Shown here: positions 48,078 to 57,579 of the stretch, piece after piece
Numbering within the stretch: the stretch's first letter is position 1
Layout of the letters: every line of letters starts with the position of its first letter
NCBI GenBank assembly: GCA_013289585.1
Contig: JABCZR010000022.1
Location: 1-64,000, forward strand
Reading direction: 5' to 3'
DNA from: Acidobacteriota bacterium
GTDB lineage: Bacteria > Acidobacteriota > Terriglobia > Acidiferrales > UBA7541
DNA length: 64,000 nucleotides
Program-made: the position numbers and the translations under genes
The notes under the pieces: model-generated
Databases searched by the model: none
What the model was told of the DNA's origin: nothing
Seen by the model: only the letters and a program-made list of their open reading frames with translations

Positions 48078-50378
48078 TCAGGGTTTGGCGGGTGGGACGG
48101 TGAAAGTGATTTTGGCGCTGCCGACGTTTTCGAAGCGGTCGTAGGCGCGCACGGCAATCGTGTGTTCTCCCGGTACAAGCCCGTTGATCGAAAATCCGTA
48201 GCCTTCCTCCGACGCATCGCTGATGCTGCCAATCGGGGAAACAAGGGTCCAATCGCCACCATCGATGCTGTACTGGGCGCGCTCGATGCTGGTCCCCGAG
48301 TCACGCGCGGTGAACTGAACCATTGACACTCCTGCCTTCAAACCGTCGATGACGGGAGGGGTGTTATCGATTTCGAAGCGTTCGCTTTCGCGTTCGGTTT
48401 TTAGGGCGAGGTCTGGCGGATTCGAAAGGGCGTCGGTGGCGACAATTTTCAGGTAGTAGGCGCCGTCGGGCAGTGTGGTGCTATCCCAGGAATAGAATTT
48501 CTGGTCGAGATTGTTCTTCAAAAGTTTCCAGTCGTGTTCGTTTTCGCCGTGATAGTAGACGGTGTAGCGCAACTCGTCGTCGTTGTCGTCGTGCGCGCTC
48601 CATAGGACGGATTGATAGCCTTTTTGCAGGGTGCCTTGCGGCGGCACTTCGAATTTGGCCGGTGTTCCGCTCTGGGCAATGATCACGCCGGTGGGATTCG
48701 CTGATGGAGGCATTTTGAGAGTTACCGCAGTTGGCTGACCTACGGAGATGTTCAACTGGCTCTGCACGCGCACGCCAGGATCCTGGAGCGCGATACCGTC
48801 AATCACAGGTGCGACGTTGTGAGGGAGGTAGGCGAGGCTGACCCAGTCAATGCCGTCGCCTGGCCGGCCGTCGTGAATGATGGCTTTCCATTGGGCGAAA
48901 CGAGCGGGCGGCGCTTCCATGGCGGCGCCGGATTTCGTGTACGGGCCGAACCACAGGGACCATTCTTTGCCGGGATCTTCGGTGTTGCCGCTACGCACGA
49001 AAAACTCGAGGCGGGGCTCATTCGAATGAGCGGCAGATTTTACGCCATCGGCAGGCGGCGGTCCCCACCATTCGAGCCGTCCCCACTGCGAAAAAAGTTG
49101 AGAATCAAAGGAGCGGGATTCGTAAGTTCCCTCGGCTGCGTATTCGGGACCGACAGAAAAAACCTTTCCCGGGTTCGCGGTGCACAAGAAAGCTTTTCCG
49201 GCAGAGTTGCGCGCGATGCCGGTAATTTGTGCGGAGCCGGCTTTCGCGAGCTGCGCGAAAACGCCGCGGCGGTCGATGGCGAGGAGAGCTCCACTATTAC
49301 CTGTTCCAGCGAGAAGGCGGCCATCGGAGGCAAGCCCCAGCGCATAGACGACATCTTCGCGTGAAGTCCAAAGTTCTTCGGGAACGCCCTCGGCGCTGAG
49401 CCGATAGATGCTGCTGGAGAGGAGCGGAGGAAAAGGAGCAAAGGAAGTCAGCTGCTGCGCCTGCCCACCAGTGATCACACCACCCGTGTTAATGGTCGCG
49501 GTCCCCTGCGGGCCGGTGATGACGGTCGTTGGGGCGGCGCCAGTGTTGCGCTGTTTTTCACCGATGGCCGCGGCGTAGATAACGCCTTCGGAGGAGACGG
49601 CGAGAGCAGTGACTTCGCGCTTGGAAGTTTCGTACAGGACAAAACCCTCAGCGGCGGATTTTCCTGAAGCGCGGCTGATGCGAAGGATGCGGCCGCTGGG
49701 TTCGGTGCCGGCCAGAAGATTGCCTTTGTTGTCGAAAGCGAGAACGCGAATATGGGCTTCATCGCTGGAATAGAAAAGTTCGCCCTTGCCGTCGGGAGTT
49801 ACAGCGAAGACCTGGCCTTTGTCACCGGTGGCGACGTAAAGGGTGCCGTCCATGCTGAAGCCGAGATCCCAGATATATTTTGATTTGGGATCGAAGAAGA
49901 CGGATTTTTCGCCGCTTGCAGAAACTTTGTAAACCTTCCCATCTGGAGAAGTGCCGACATAGAGCGTGCCCTTCGAATCAAAGGCGATGGCCTGCGCGGA
50001 GAGATCCGTGGAATCAAAGACCACGGATGGTTTGCCGTTGGAATCGAAGCGAAACACTTTTGCTGGTGAGCCGCCTGCGGCATAGAGCGTGCCTTTGGAG
50101 TCGAGGCGGACTGACCAGAGGTAGGAAGCATCGGCATCGGCGAGCAGAGTGAATTTAGGAGCGAGCTCGAGACGGCCGTCGCTGCGGACGGCGACACCGT
50201 GCGCAGTGCCTTTCAGGAATTCTTCGTAAGTGGATTGCCGCCAGCGGCGGACGTGATCGGCGAGAAGAGGTAACGAAGCAATGGAACAAAGAAGTAAGGA
50301 AAAAACAACAGCTTGGAGAAAGTGGTGGGTGCTGACACTGCCTTGATGTTTCTGAAAGCTGTGCATGGAAATTTTCAC
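48078..50378 (-). CDS. exported beta-propeller protein with Ig-like C terminus
   Basis: A 766-residue protein with a signal segment (HHFLQAVVFSLLLCSIASLPLLADH). Repeated blades follow: LWSVRLDSKGTLYAAGGSPAKVFRFD, AIAFDSKGTLYVGTSPDGKVYKV, LGFSMDGTLYVATGDKGQVFAV, LAFDNKGNLLAGTEPSGRILRI and ALGLASDGRLLAGTGNSGALLAI (about residues 60-400, a YVTN/SMP-30-like propeller). The rest contains beta-sandwich domains: GYQSVLWSAHDDNDDELRYTVYYHGENE and a closing VPGEHTIAVRAYDRFENVGSAKITF. The GTG start overlaps the stop of the S55-peptidase gene (GTGA), so the two are coupled. A surface or periplasmic sensing or binding role is likely but unproven. Confidence 0.75.
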   Translation of the reverse strand: MKISMHSFQKHQGSVSTHHFLQAVVFSLLLCSIASLPLLADHVRRWRQSTYEEFLKGTAHGVAVRSDGRLELAPKFTLLADADASYLWSVRLDSKGTLYAAGGSPAKVFRFDSNGKPSVVFDSTDLSAQAIAFDSKGTLYVGTSPDGKVYKVSASGEKSVFFDPKSKYIWDLGFSMDGTLYVATGDKGQVFAVTPDGKGELFYSSDEAHIRVLAFDNKGNLLAGTEPSGRILRISRASGKSAAEGFVLYETSKREVTALAVSSEGVIYAAAIGEKQRNTGAAPTTVITGPQGTATINTGGVITGGQAQQLTSFAPFPPLLSSSIYRLSAEGVPEELWTSREDVVYALGLASDGRLLAGTGNSGALLAIDRRGVFAQLAKAGSAQITGIARNSAGKAFLCTANPGKVFSVGPEYAAEGTYESRSFDSQLFSQWGRLEWWGPPPADGVKSAAHSNEPRLEFFVRSGNTEDPGKEWSLWFGPYTKSGAAMEAPPARFAQWKAIIHDGRPGDGIDWVSLAYLPHNVAPVIDGIALQDPGVRVQSQLNISVGQPTAVTLKMPPSANPTGVIIAQSGTPAKFEVPPQGTLQKGYQSVLWSAHDDNDDELRYTVYYHGENEHDWKLLKNNLDQKFYSWDSTTLPDGAYYLKIVATDALSNPPDLALKTERESERFEIDNTPPVIDGLKAGVSMVQFTARDSGTSIERAQYSIDGGDWTLVSPIGSISDASEEGYGFSINGLVPGEHTIAVRAYDRFENVGSAKITFTVPPAKP

Positions 50379-52183
50379 CGGATTTGGAGATTCAAAGATA
50401 TGACGCCGGTTACGGGGCCTCCCAATGGGATGGAGGATTCGCCTGCCAAGGATTCGCGCAGAACTTGGACACTTCCGGGAGTTGGGCGGCCGTCGACGAC
50501 GTTGATTTCAGAGAGCGGAACGTTGGGAAGTTCCTTGTCATCCCAAAGCAAAGTGGGTGAAGGCGCGAAGAGGCCCACGTAGAGGCGGTCGTTGCGGCGC
50601 TCGCGATTGAGAAGAGCGATGAGCTGATCGAGGCCGGCTGGCCCGCCGCCGGCGCCGGAAAAGGAAAAACCGCGAGAGGCTCGATTGAGGAGATCGCCGT
50701 CGCAGACGAGTACACGAAGATTGGATCCCCGCGCGATCTGTTCGGGAACGCGCACGGTGGTCTCTTCCACGCGCGCAACGCCGCGGTAGGGGCGAAGAAG
50801 AACGCGGACACGAAGAGTCTCGCCAGGAGCGGCTTCGCCTTTTTCAAGCCAGGCGCTCTCAATCGTGAACGACTTGCGGCCGGGAACGGATTCAACGCGG
50901 AGCGAGATGCGCTCCACTTTTGCCGGCTCGAAGGTATTGTTGTAGAGACGCATGAAAACATTTTGCATGGTGAGGGCGATTGGCAGGCCGTCGGGAGAGA
51001 GGAAATCCCCTGGAGCAAAAGTGTTTTCCATCTGCACGGGCGCGTGACCCTGCAGTCGAATTTCGCCGGAAAGGTGGAGCGTGGTGCCTTCGCCATAGAG
51101 GGAGTTCTGGGTGAGGCCACTGAAAGTGGTGATGGCCACAAGAAGGGGTGTGAGCTTGGGATGATTGACGATTTCGAAGTGAAGTGTTTTTGTGCCGCCT
51201 GCGGTCTGCAGAGTCAGATCCAGCGGAACCATGGAAGGAGAAGCGCCGAGCTTACCAGTGACGGCGGTGAGATGGTCGCCGGTGATCGTGCCGATGGAGC
51301 CGCCGACATTGACGATTTTGGTGGAAGCGAGCTCGGAGGAAAGTGTCGTGACAACGCGGCTACGCGCCATGGGAAGTTGCACGTCGCCGAGGCTCAAGAA
51401 AGGATGGCCGCAGAGATAGACGCGATCTGCGCGCACCGCGGTTACGGTGCAGGAGGCGTTGATGGATGCGTCGCCCTGAACGAGAACCATCCCGGCCATA
51501 TCTCCTGCGGCAAGATGCGCATCTTCGGCGCGGGGCGAGGCGGTGCCGCCCTGCGCGGCCACCATGCCATAGCTTTGCAACTGGCCGGCGAACTGCTGAA
51601 TGGCTGCAGGCTGAAAGCCGGAGAAGACGAGAGGCGTTTCAATGGGCTGGAGCGTTGAGCCCAAAGGCAAGCCGGTGTTTGTGACGGATGCGCTTGGCAA
51701 CGAAAGTTGCTGGTTGCTGGCTTGCGCCGGAGCGCTCTGGGTGGGCGGGTTCAGGATGGATTCGATGGGCGTGACGCCTGCGATGGGCTCTTTGGTGAAG
51801 ATGCCGAGTTTTAGTGACAAGGCGCCGGCGAGTTTGCCGTCGAGATAGACGGGGCTTCCGCTCATTCCGGCAACGACCCCGGTGTGCTCGACCTTGGGAC
51901 CCTTCAACTGGACGAGAATGATGGATTGCTTGGGGCCGAAAAAATTATCGAGGACGCCCAGAACTTCGAGGTCGAACTTTTCAACCTGGTCGCCAGCGAA
52001 GATAGTGTAGGCATAGCCCTGCATTCCCGCACGAACCTGGCTGAGGGGAAGGATTTCGTTGGATTCCTGCGCGATGGCGAAGCCGGGCACGAGGCCGTGA
52101 AAGGCCAAGAGCACCAAGAGCACCAAGAGCGCCAAGGCAACAGAGCGGCGGGAAGTTGACGGGTGAGGCAGGGCCGTAAGCAT
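50375..52183 (-). CDS. SpoIVB/S55-family peptidase-like exported protein
   Basis: A 602-residue protein, start taken at 52183 (MLTALPHPSTSRRSVALALLVLLVLLAFHG) where a Leu-rich signal peptide begins; its LVLLVLL part is encoded by short tandem repeats. The S55 core follows: NEILPLSQVRAGMQGYAYTIFAGDQVEKFDLEVLGVLDNFFG, then VVAGMSGSPVYLDGKLAGALS with the probable catalytic Ser in GMSGSP near residue 100, and later CTVTAVRADRVYLCGHPFLSLGDVQLPMARSRVV with a GHPF motif. Downstream, beta domains lead to the C terminus. SpoIVB cleaves a sporulation checkpoint protein in Bacillus; acidobacterial relatives have no known target. It is coupled to the propeller gene. Confidence 0.8.
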   Translation of the reverse strand: MLTALPHPSTSRRSVALALLVLLVLLAFHGLVPGFAIAQESNEILPLSQVRAGMQGYAYTIFAGDQVEKFDLEVLGVLDNFFGPKQSIILVQLKGPKVEHTGVVAGMSGSPVYLDGKLAGALSLKLGIFTKEPIAGVTPIESILNPPTQSAPAQASNQQLSLPSASVTNTGLPLGSTLQPIETPLVFSGFQPAAIQQFAGQLQSYGMVAAQGGTASPRAEDAHLAAGDMAGMVLVQGDASINASCTVTAVRADRVYLCGHPFLSLGDVQLPMARSRVVTTLSSELASTKIVNVGGSIGTITGDHLTAVTGKLGASPSMVPLDLTLQTAGGTKTLHFEIVNHPKLTPLLVAITTFSGLTQNSLYGEGTTLHLSGEIRLQGHAPVQMENTFAPGDFLSPDGLPIALTMQNVFMRLYNNTFEPAKVERISLRVESVPGRKSFTIESAWLEKGEAAPGETLRVRVLLRPYRGVARVEETTVRVPEQIARGSNLRVLVCDGDLLNRASRGFSFSGAGGGPAGLDQLIALLNRERRNDRLYVGLFAPSPTLLWDDKELPNVPLSEINVVDGRPTPGSVQVLRESLAGESSIPLGGPVTGVISLNLQIR

Positions 52184-52422
52184 GAATCGGTAATGATACG
52201 CGGCGGGGTACGGGGAAGCAATCAAACGAGCGGAGGCGAAGGAATAGGAGAAACAGTCTGGACGTACTAGGCCCGCAATTCTCAATGGCCCCATCCGTAT
52301 CATGGGGCATCCGGGCTGTCGCGCGAGATTCCCGTCGCGCGACGCAACAGTGTAAACTTCCAGCATCGGGAACTATCGATAGCAAAGCTTGAATTTTCCA
52401 CGGCGGTGAGGAGCTGGCAACC

Positions 52423-53613
52423 ATGGCAGACACTATTCCTCTAGGGCAACCCCTACAAGCGCGGTTCAGCGAACGCACAGCCGCAAGCGTGGAATCTATT
52501 CCGTGGCCAATCTGGTGCGTCATTGCAGGAATTTTTTCCAGCATGGTTGGCGGGCATTGGGACATTTCCTGGCACATGTCAATCGGACGGGACACCTTCT
52601 GGACGCCGGCGCATATCCTGATCCAGTTGAATGGTGTGCTGGTGGGGATTGCGTGCGGCTACATGATTCTGGCGACGACATTTGGCGGAGATGCTGCGGC
52701 CCAAGAGGCCTCCGTAAAGATCTGGGGATTTCGCGGGCCCCTGGGCGCGTTCATCGCGACGTGGGGCTGCGTGGCTATGCTGACGTCGGCGCCGTTCGAT
52801 AACTGGTGGCACAACGCGTACGGGCTGGACGTAAAGATTATGAGCCCGCCGCACGTGCTGCTGTCGCTCGGATCGTTTGCGATCAAAGTGGGAGCGCTGG
52901 CGTTAATGGCGGGGTTGATGAGCCGCGCGAGCGAAGGCGTGCGGCAAACGTTGGGGTGGCTCTTCGTATTTGTGGGCGCGGATTGCGTTGTGCAGATGGG
53001 AACGATGCTGACGGATGCGACGTGGCCTGTGAACTTGCATAGCGCGGCTTGTTACCTGGCAATCGCTATTGGGTTTCCTCCGATGCTGATCGGCACGTCT
53101 TGGGGATTGGGGCGGCGATGGGCTTGCACCATGATCGCGGCAACCTACATGGCCATCCAACTGGCGTTCGAATGGATCCTGCCCCTGTTTCCCGCGCAAC
53201 CGAAGCTGGGGCCGGTCTACCAAAACATTACTCATCTGGTTCCGCTGCACTTCCCGCTGTTGCTGATTGTGCCCGCAATCGTGCTGGATCTGCTGTGGAA
53301 CAAGAGGGAGCAGTGGGGAAGATGGAAGCTGGCCGCGGTCTCGGGGCCGTTGTTCGTATTGAGTTTTCTTGCGGCGGAATGGCCGTTTGCGAATTTCCTG
53401 ATGTCCCCGGGGGCGCGGAACTGGGTCTTCGGCATGGGTTATTTTGCGTATTTTGATCCCGCAGGGGTTCTCTACGACCCTTATAAGTTTCACATCGCAG
53501 AGCCAACGGCCTTTGGGTTTTGGAAAGTGATCGCCGAGGCGCTGGTGATTTCCATTATTACGGCCCGGCTGGGATTCTCGTGGGGGGACTGGATGCGGCG
53601 GATGAAGCGATGA
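52423..53613 (+). CDS. polytopic membrane protein of a His/Met-rich gene trio
   Basis: A 396-residue membrane protein with GAGGAG before the ATG and about ten hydrophobic helices. Conserved-looking His sit near helix ends: MVGGHWDISWHMSIGRDTFWTPAHILIQL (residues 43-70), WWHNAYGLDVKIMSPPHVLLSL and ITHLVPLHFPLLLIV. Paired His in membrane helices recall haem or copper ligands, but no known oxidase motif is complete. I cannot name the family. The stop overlaps the start of the next gene (ATGA), a His/Met-rich protein, and a third Met/His-rich gene lies beyond on the other strand. Confidence 0.65.
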   Translation: MADTIPLGQPLQARFSERTAASVESIPWPIWCVIAGIFSSMVGGHWDISWHMSIGRDTFWTPAHILIQLNGVLVGIACGYMILATTFGGDAAAQEASVKIWGFRGPLGAFIATWGCVAMLTSAPFDNWWHNAYGLDVKIMSPPHVLLSLGSFAIKVGALALMAGLMSRASEGVRQTLGWLFVFVGADCVVQMGTMLTDATWPVNLHSAACYLAIAIGFPPMLIGTSWGLGRRWACTMIAATYMAIQLAFEWILPLFPAQPKLGPVYQNITHLVPLHFPLLLIVPAIVLDLLWNKREQWGRWKLAAVSGPLFVLSFLAAEWPFANFLMSPGARNWVFGMGYFAYFDPAGVLYDPYKFHIAEPTAFGFWKVIAEALVISIITARLGFSWGDWMRRMKR

Positions 53614-55130
53614 AGGCGCTGCGGCCCCGCGCGCGCTATTCCATTACAGTTCTGGTGCTTGTGCTCGCAGGCGCGCTGTCCCTGAGCGCGCACGTCGGCA
53701 GTTCGGATGTCTATTGCGAGGGTGACGCGGGACCGTACCATCTTTTTGTGACCGTCCGAGTGCCTCAGGTGATCCCCGGCGTGGCGGCGATCCAGATTCG
53801 TGCCGCCGGCAACGACGTTCGAACGATGGAGATCGTTCCGATGCGGTTGAGCGGTGCGGGGTCCAAACTCCTTCCTACTCCCGACGTGGCCGAACGATCC
53901 AAGGAAGATCCGCAGTTTTTCACCGGCAACCTTTGGCTGATGGAAGATGGCGCGCTGAAGGTTCGCGTGACGGTGGATGGCGCAAAAGGCAAAGGAGAGC
54001 TCTCGGTCCCGGTGCCCGCGTTTGCGCGGCGCACCCTGAAAATGGAAAAACCGCTCGGGGGATTGCTGGCTTTCCTGATGATGTTCCTGGCGATCGGGAT
54101 CATTTTTATCGCGGGAGCTGCGGTGCGAGAAGGCAATCTAAAACCGGGTGAGACGCCGGCGCCTGTGCGCGTGCGGCGTGCCCGCGTGGTGATGGCGATT
54201 ACGGCGATTGTGGTGGCGGGTATTTTGTATTTGGGAAGAGCGTGGTGGGGCGCGGAAGCCGGCAACTACGAGCGCGGCGTGAATTTTTATAAGCCGCCGA
54301 GTGCGGAGACGCAGTTGGAAGACGGAAATCGGCTGGTGATTCGGGCGAAGGGACAGGATGCGCAGTGGTCCAAGAGCGTGAAAATGGTGGATGTGATTCC
54401 AGACCACAATCATTTGATGCACCTGTTTTTGATCAGCGCGCCGGGATTGGAAAAGATGTGGCATTTGCATCCGCAGCGCACGGCGGATGGCGCGTTCGCG
54501 GAGGATTTGCCGAGCATGCCGGCGGGGAGGTACGAAGTTTTTGCGGACATCGTGGATAAGCACGGGTTTCCGTGGACGCTGGTAGGAAACGTGGAGTTGC
54601 CGCAGATTCAGGGTAAGGCGCTGGCGGGAGATGATTCGTCCTGGAGCAGCAGTGGAATCGCCGCGATGGCGGGAGATTCGAACGTCTCGCAGCTTGCCGA
54701 TGGCGGACGCATAGTGTGGGAGCGTGGGAACGGGTCGTTGAAGGCCAATACGCCAATGAATTTCAAGTTTAGCGTGCAAGACAAGGACGGGAAGCCGGCG
54801 CAGGATATGGAACCGTACATGGGGATGGCGGGGCACGCGGAGTTTGTGAGCAAGGACATGAGCATTTTTGCGCACGTGCATCCGGCGGGCTCGGTTTCGA
54901 TGGCGGCGATGGAGTTGGCGCGAACGGCGCATACGGGCGAAGCAGGGGAACTGCAAGTTGGCGTTATGGCGATGGGCATGCCAATGGCAATGCCGACGCC
55001 GGGCAGTTCAGTCCCTGCGGAGGTCAGCTTTCCGTACGGTTTCCCGCGCGCGGGGGATTACAGGATTTTTGTGCAGATCAAACGCGGGGGAGTCATTGAG
55101 ACGGGAGTGTTCGACGCGCGCGTGGAGTGA
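53610..55130 (+). CDS. membrane-anchored His/Met-rich beta-domain protein (YtkA-like segments)
   Basis: A 506-residue protein, translationally coupled to the gene before it. It has a signal segment (YSITVLVLVLAGALSLSAHVG), a periplasmic beta domain (CEGDAGPYHLFVTVRVPQVIPGVAAIQI), two membrane helices (LGGLLAFLMMFLAIGIIFIAGAA and VVMAITAIVVAGILYLGR), then two beta-sandwich regions: HNHLMHLFLISAPGLEKMWHLHPQRT with PAGRYEVFADIVDKHGFPWTLVGNVELP (YtkA-like), and MAGHAEFVSKDMSIFAHVHPAGSVSM. The His and Met clusters (HNHLMH, WHLHP, HVHP, MGMPMAMP) suggest copper or another soft metal. The proposed metal role is inference. Confidence 0.65.
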   Translation: MKALRPRARYSITVLVLVLAGALSLSAHVGSSDVYCEGDAGPYHLFVTVRVPQVIPGVAAIQIRAAGNDVRTMEIVPMRLSGAGSKLLPTPDVAERSKEDPQFFTGNLWLMEDGALKVRVTVDGAKGKGELSVPVPAFARRTLKMEKPLGGLLAFLMMFLAIGIIFIAGAAVREGNLKPGETPAPVRVRRARVVMAITAIVVAGILYLGRAWWGAEAGNYERGVNFYKPPSAETQLEDGNRLVIRAKGQDAQWSKSVKMVDVIPDHNHLMHLFLISAPGLEKMWHLHPQRTADGAFAEDLPSMPAGRYEVFADIVDKHGFPWTLVGNVELPQIQGKALAGDDSSWSSSGIAAMAGDSNVSQLADGGRIVWERGNGSLKANTPMNFKFSVQDKDGKPAQDMEPYMGMAGHAEFVSKDMSIFAHVHPAGSVSMAAMELARTAHTGEAGELQVGVMAMGMPMAMPTPGSSVPAEVSFPYGFPRAGDYRIFVQIKRGGVIETGVFDARVE

Positions 55131-55232
55131 GCTGGTCTCTTACCGCAGCGGATTCGAATCGGATATGAAGTTCACCGCCTAATTTAACCAGCGAAATCAA
55201 AAACGCTTGCGCTTTGATCGATTGAAGAAGAA

Positions 55233-56069
55233 TCAATCCATGTGGTGGTGCATCGCGAAGATCTGGTCGAGAGAGTCTTCATACGGGTAGACGTGGACCA
55301 TCCAGCCAAAGATGACGGGATGGAAGCGGCCGCTGGCGGCGTCGCAGGCTTCCTCCGTGGCGATGGAACCTTTCAGGCCGAATTTAGTCATGTCCGCTTT
55401 GCCTAGCTGGCCTCTTGGCGGCATGCAGAGGTTGGTGTGCAAGTGCCACATAGCAATGCTGAGCGGGACGCGGGCGTTAAGCTGCTCTTCCGTGGCGCGC
55501 TTGGGCATGGTGTACATGGCGCCGACGAGTTCGTAGCCGCCGGGAGTCTTCTTGTAGAGCAGGGAAGTCGGGCGCGAGGCATCGAAGGAAAAAGCTTCCA
55601 GGAAGCCGTTGTAATAACTTGTGAAATGATATTCGGGCTGCGGGATATTGGGCAGGAAGATTTTGTAGCCCTCGTTTAAGGCTACGTGGTAGTCCTTGTA
55701 TTTTTCCAGGCCGGCGCGAAGCTGCGCCACGACTTCTTTTGCGCGCGCGGTGTCTTCGGCCGTCGCCGTGCGCATCGCGGTCATGTGCATGTGCAGGTTG
55801 TGCGCGTCCATGCGCCCGGGCGTCATGTCGTGAACCGCGCGGGCTTCGTTGGCTTTGGCGTCGTCCATGTCCATTCCGGGCATTTTGCTGTGGTCCATGG
55901 CCGGTGATTCCTGAGATTGCGAGCTGGAAGATTGCTGTGAGCCTTGCGATTGCGGCGCGGGGGCGCGATGGCCGGGAATGGCGGCGAGCAGGACGCTAAC
56001 GAGAAAAAGTGCGCCGAACAGAATGCCGGCTTTGGTGGCTAGATGGATAAAAGTGCTGCGCGCGGACAT
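55233..56069 (-). CDS. exported Met/His-rich protein, possible metal binder
   Basis: A 278-residue exported protein. The ATG at 56069 (MSARSTFIHLATKAG) has GAGGAGATTC upstream; a signal peptide follows. Next comes a Ser/Gln linker, then MDHSKMPGMDMDD, the kind of Met/His stretch seen in copper carriers, and NLHMHMTAM. The folded part contains NIPQPEYHFTSYYNGFLEAFSFDASRPTSLLYKK, VPLSIAMWHLHTNLCMPPRG, GRFHPVIFGWMVHVYPYE and ends in MHHHMD. At least a dozen His are conserved-looking and paired with Trp, Tyr or Met. No named family. It is convergent with the 53610-55130 gene, whose protein has similar WHLH/HVHP motifs. Confidence 0.6.
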   Translation of the reverse strand: MSARSTFIHLATKAGILFGALFLVSVLLAAIPGHRAPAPQSQGSQQSSSSQSQESPAMDHSKMPGMDMDDAKANEARAVHDMTPGRMDAHNLHMHMTAMRTATAEDTARAKEVVAQLRAGLEKYKDYHVALNEGYKIFLPNIPQPEYHFTSYYNGFLEAFSFDASRPTSLLYKKTPGGYELVGAMYTMPKRATEEQLNARVPLSIAMWHLHTNLCMPPRGQLGKADMTKFGLKGSIATEEACDAASGRFHPVIFGWMVHVYPYEDSLDQIFAMHHHMD

Positions 56070-56268
56070 GAAGAATCTCCTCAATCAATAATACGTATTC
56101 CGATGCCCTGAGATTTCGAGGCGTGGTACAGGTGGTTCCCTGCAAAAAACTGGCCGATGGAACAGGGAGAAGGAGAAGGTATGGAAGGGGTTCGAAAAGG
56201 AAGCTAAGGCGGAGATCGGAGCACAGAGGCCACGGAGAAAGCTGGAAGCGGCATGGTAAAATCGGCGC

Positions 56269-57579
56269 GTGAAAAAAGAGACCGTTCAACCTGCGAAGTA
56301 CCTGACCGGTGGGCTGGAGCTGCCGGGAGACAAGTCCATATCGCACCGTTACGCGATGCTGGCAGGGCTGGCCGAAGGCACGAGCGAGCTGCGTCATTTT
56401 TCGGCGGCGGCGGATTGCCATAGCACGCTGGATTGTATGCGTGCGCTAGGCGCCGAAGTAAAGATCGACAAGGATACGGTGCAGGTCACAGGGAGCGGTG
56501 TGCGAGGGTTGAAGAGCAGTTGGCGTGCGCTGGATGCGGGGAATTCGGGAACGACCATGCGGCTCCTGGCGGGAATATTGGCCGGTCAAGCGTTTACGTC
56601 GAAGCTGACCGGTGACGAGTCGCTGCAGAAGCGGCCCATGGGGCGGGTGATCGGGCCGCTTCGAGAGATGGGCGCGGACATTCGCGGCCGCGAGGATAAC
56701 TTTGCGCCGCTGGAGATACGCGGGTCCCGGCTGAAAGCCATGCACTACATGATGCCGATGGCCAGCGCGCAGGTGAAGTCGGCGGTGCTGCTGGCCGGAT
56801 TGTTCGCCGACGGCGTGACCAGCGTGACGGAACCGGCCGGGACGCGAGATCACACGGAGCTCGCGCTGGAGGAATTTGGCGCGCAAATTGAGAAAGACGG
56901 CCGCACCGTCCGGATTCATGGCCTAGGCAGCGGAAACGGAAGCGGCAAGTTAATTGCCAAGCCCCTGGATGTGCCCGGCGATTTGTCGTCGGCTGTTTTT
57001 TTTATTGCGGCGGCATCAGTGCTCCCGGATTCGAATCTCCTGATCCACAACGTGGGATTGAACCCGACGCGCACGGCCATTCTGGATTTGTTTGCCTCGA
57101 TGGGAGCATCGATTCAGATGCTGGGACTGAAGAGCTCCCAGGGAGAGCTGGTGGGCGATTTGTCGGTGAAAGGCAGTTCCTTGAAAGGCGGCGCGATTGC
57201 GGGCCGGCAGATTCCGTTGTTGATCGACGAGTTGCCGATGCTCGCCGCGCTCGGACCGTACACCGAGGAGGGAATTGAGATTCGCGACGCGGCGGAATTG
57301 CGCGTCAAAGAAAGCGACCGGATTGCAGCGCTGGCGGAAAATTTGCGCCGTATGGGCGCCACGGTGGAAGAGCGGCCGGATGGATTGAAAGTCGCGGGCC
57401 GGCGCGCGGGAAAATTGCGCGGAGCAGAAATCGAGCCGCGCGGAGATCACCGGATAGCCATGGCGTTTGCGGTGGCGGCCCTGGGGGCGGAGGGAAATAC
57501 CGTCATCCGGAATTCGGATTGCGCAGGCGTCTCCTTCCCAAAATTCTTCGAAGAACTGAACCGGATGGCCGACCGGTAG
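56269..57579 (+). CDS. aroA: 3-phosphoshikimate 1-carboxyvinyltransferase (EPSP synthase)
   Basis: Transfers the enolpyruvyl group of PEP to shikimate 3-phosphate in chorismate synthesis, in the cytoplasm. The 436-residue length is normal. Motifs: LPGDKSISHRYAMLAGLAEG at the start (PEP/S3P site), LDAGNSGTTMRLLAGILAGQ near residue 89 (the variable loop that separates enzyme classes), GDESLQKRPMGRVIGPLREMGADI, ASAQVKSAVLLAGLFADG, DVPGDLSSAVFFIAAA, IDELPMLAAL with the catalytic Asp, LRVKESDRIAALAENLRRMG and GDHRIAMAFAVAAL. The start is GTG at 56269. It is not grouped with other aromatic genes here. Confidence 0.95.
   Translation: MKKETVQPAKYLTGGLELPGDKSISHRYAMLAGLAEGTSELRHFSAAADCHSTLDCMRALGAEVKIDKDTVQVTGSGVRGLKSSWRALDAGNSGTTMRLLAGILAGQAFTSKLTGDESLQKRPMGRVIGPLREMGADIRGREDNFAPLEIRGSRLKAMHYMMPMASAQVKSAVLLAGLFADGVTSVTEPAGTRDHTELALEEFGAQIEKDGRTVRIHGLGSGNGSGKLIAKPLDVPGDLSSAVFFIAAASVLPDSNLLIHNVGLNPTRTAILDLFASMGASIQMLGLKSSQGELVGDLSVKGSSLKGGAIAGRQIPLLIDELPMLAALGPYTEEGIEIRDAAELRVKESDRIAALAENLRRMGATVEERPDGLKVAGRRAGKLRGAEIEPRGDHRIAMAFAVAALGAEGNTVIRNSDCAGVSFPKFFEELNRMADR

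Noticed and set aside
52085-52140. Tandem 12-base units (AAGAGCACC-like)
   Set aside because: They encode the LVLLVLL part of the S55 protein signal peptide; no independent repeat element is needed.
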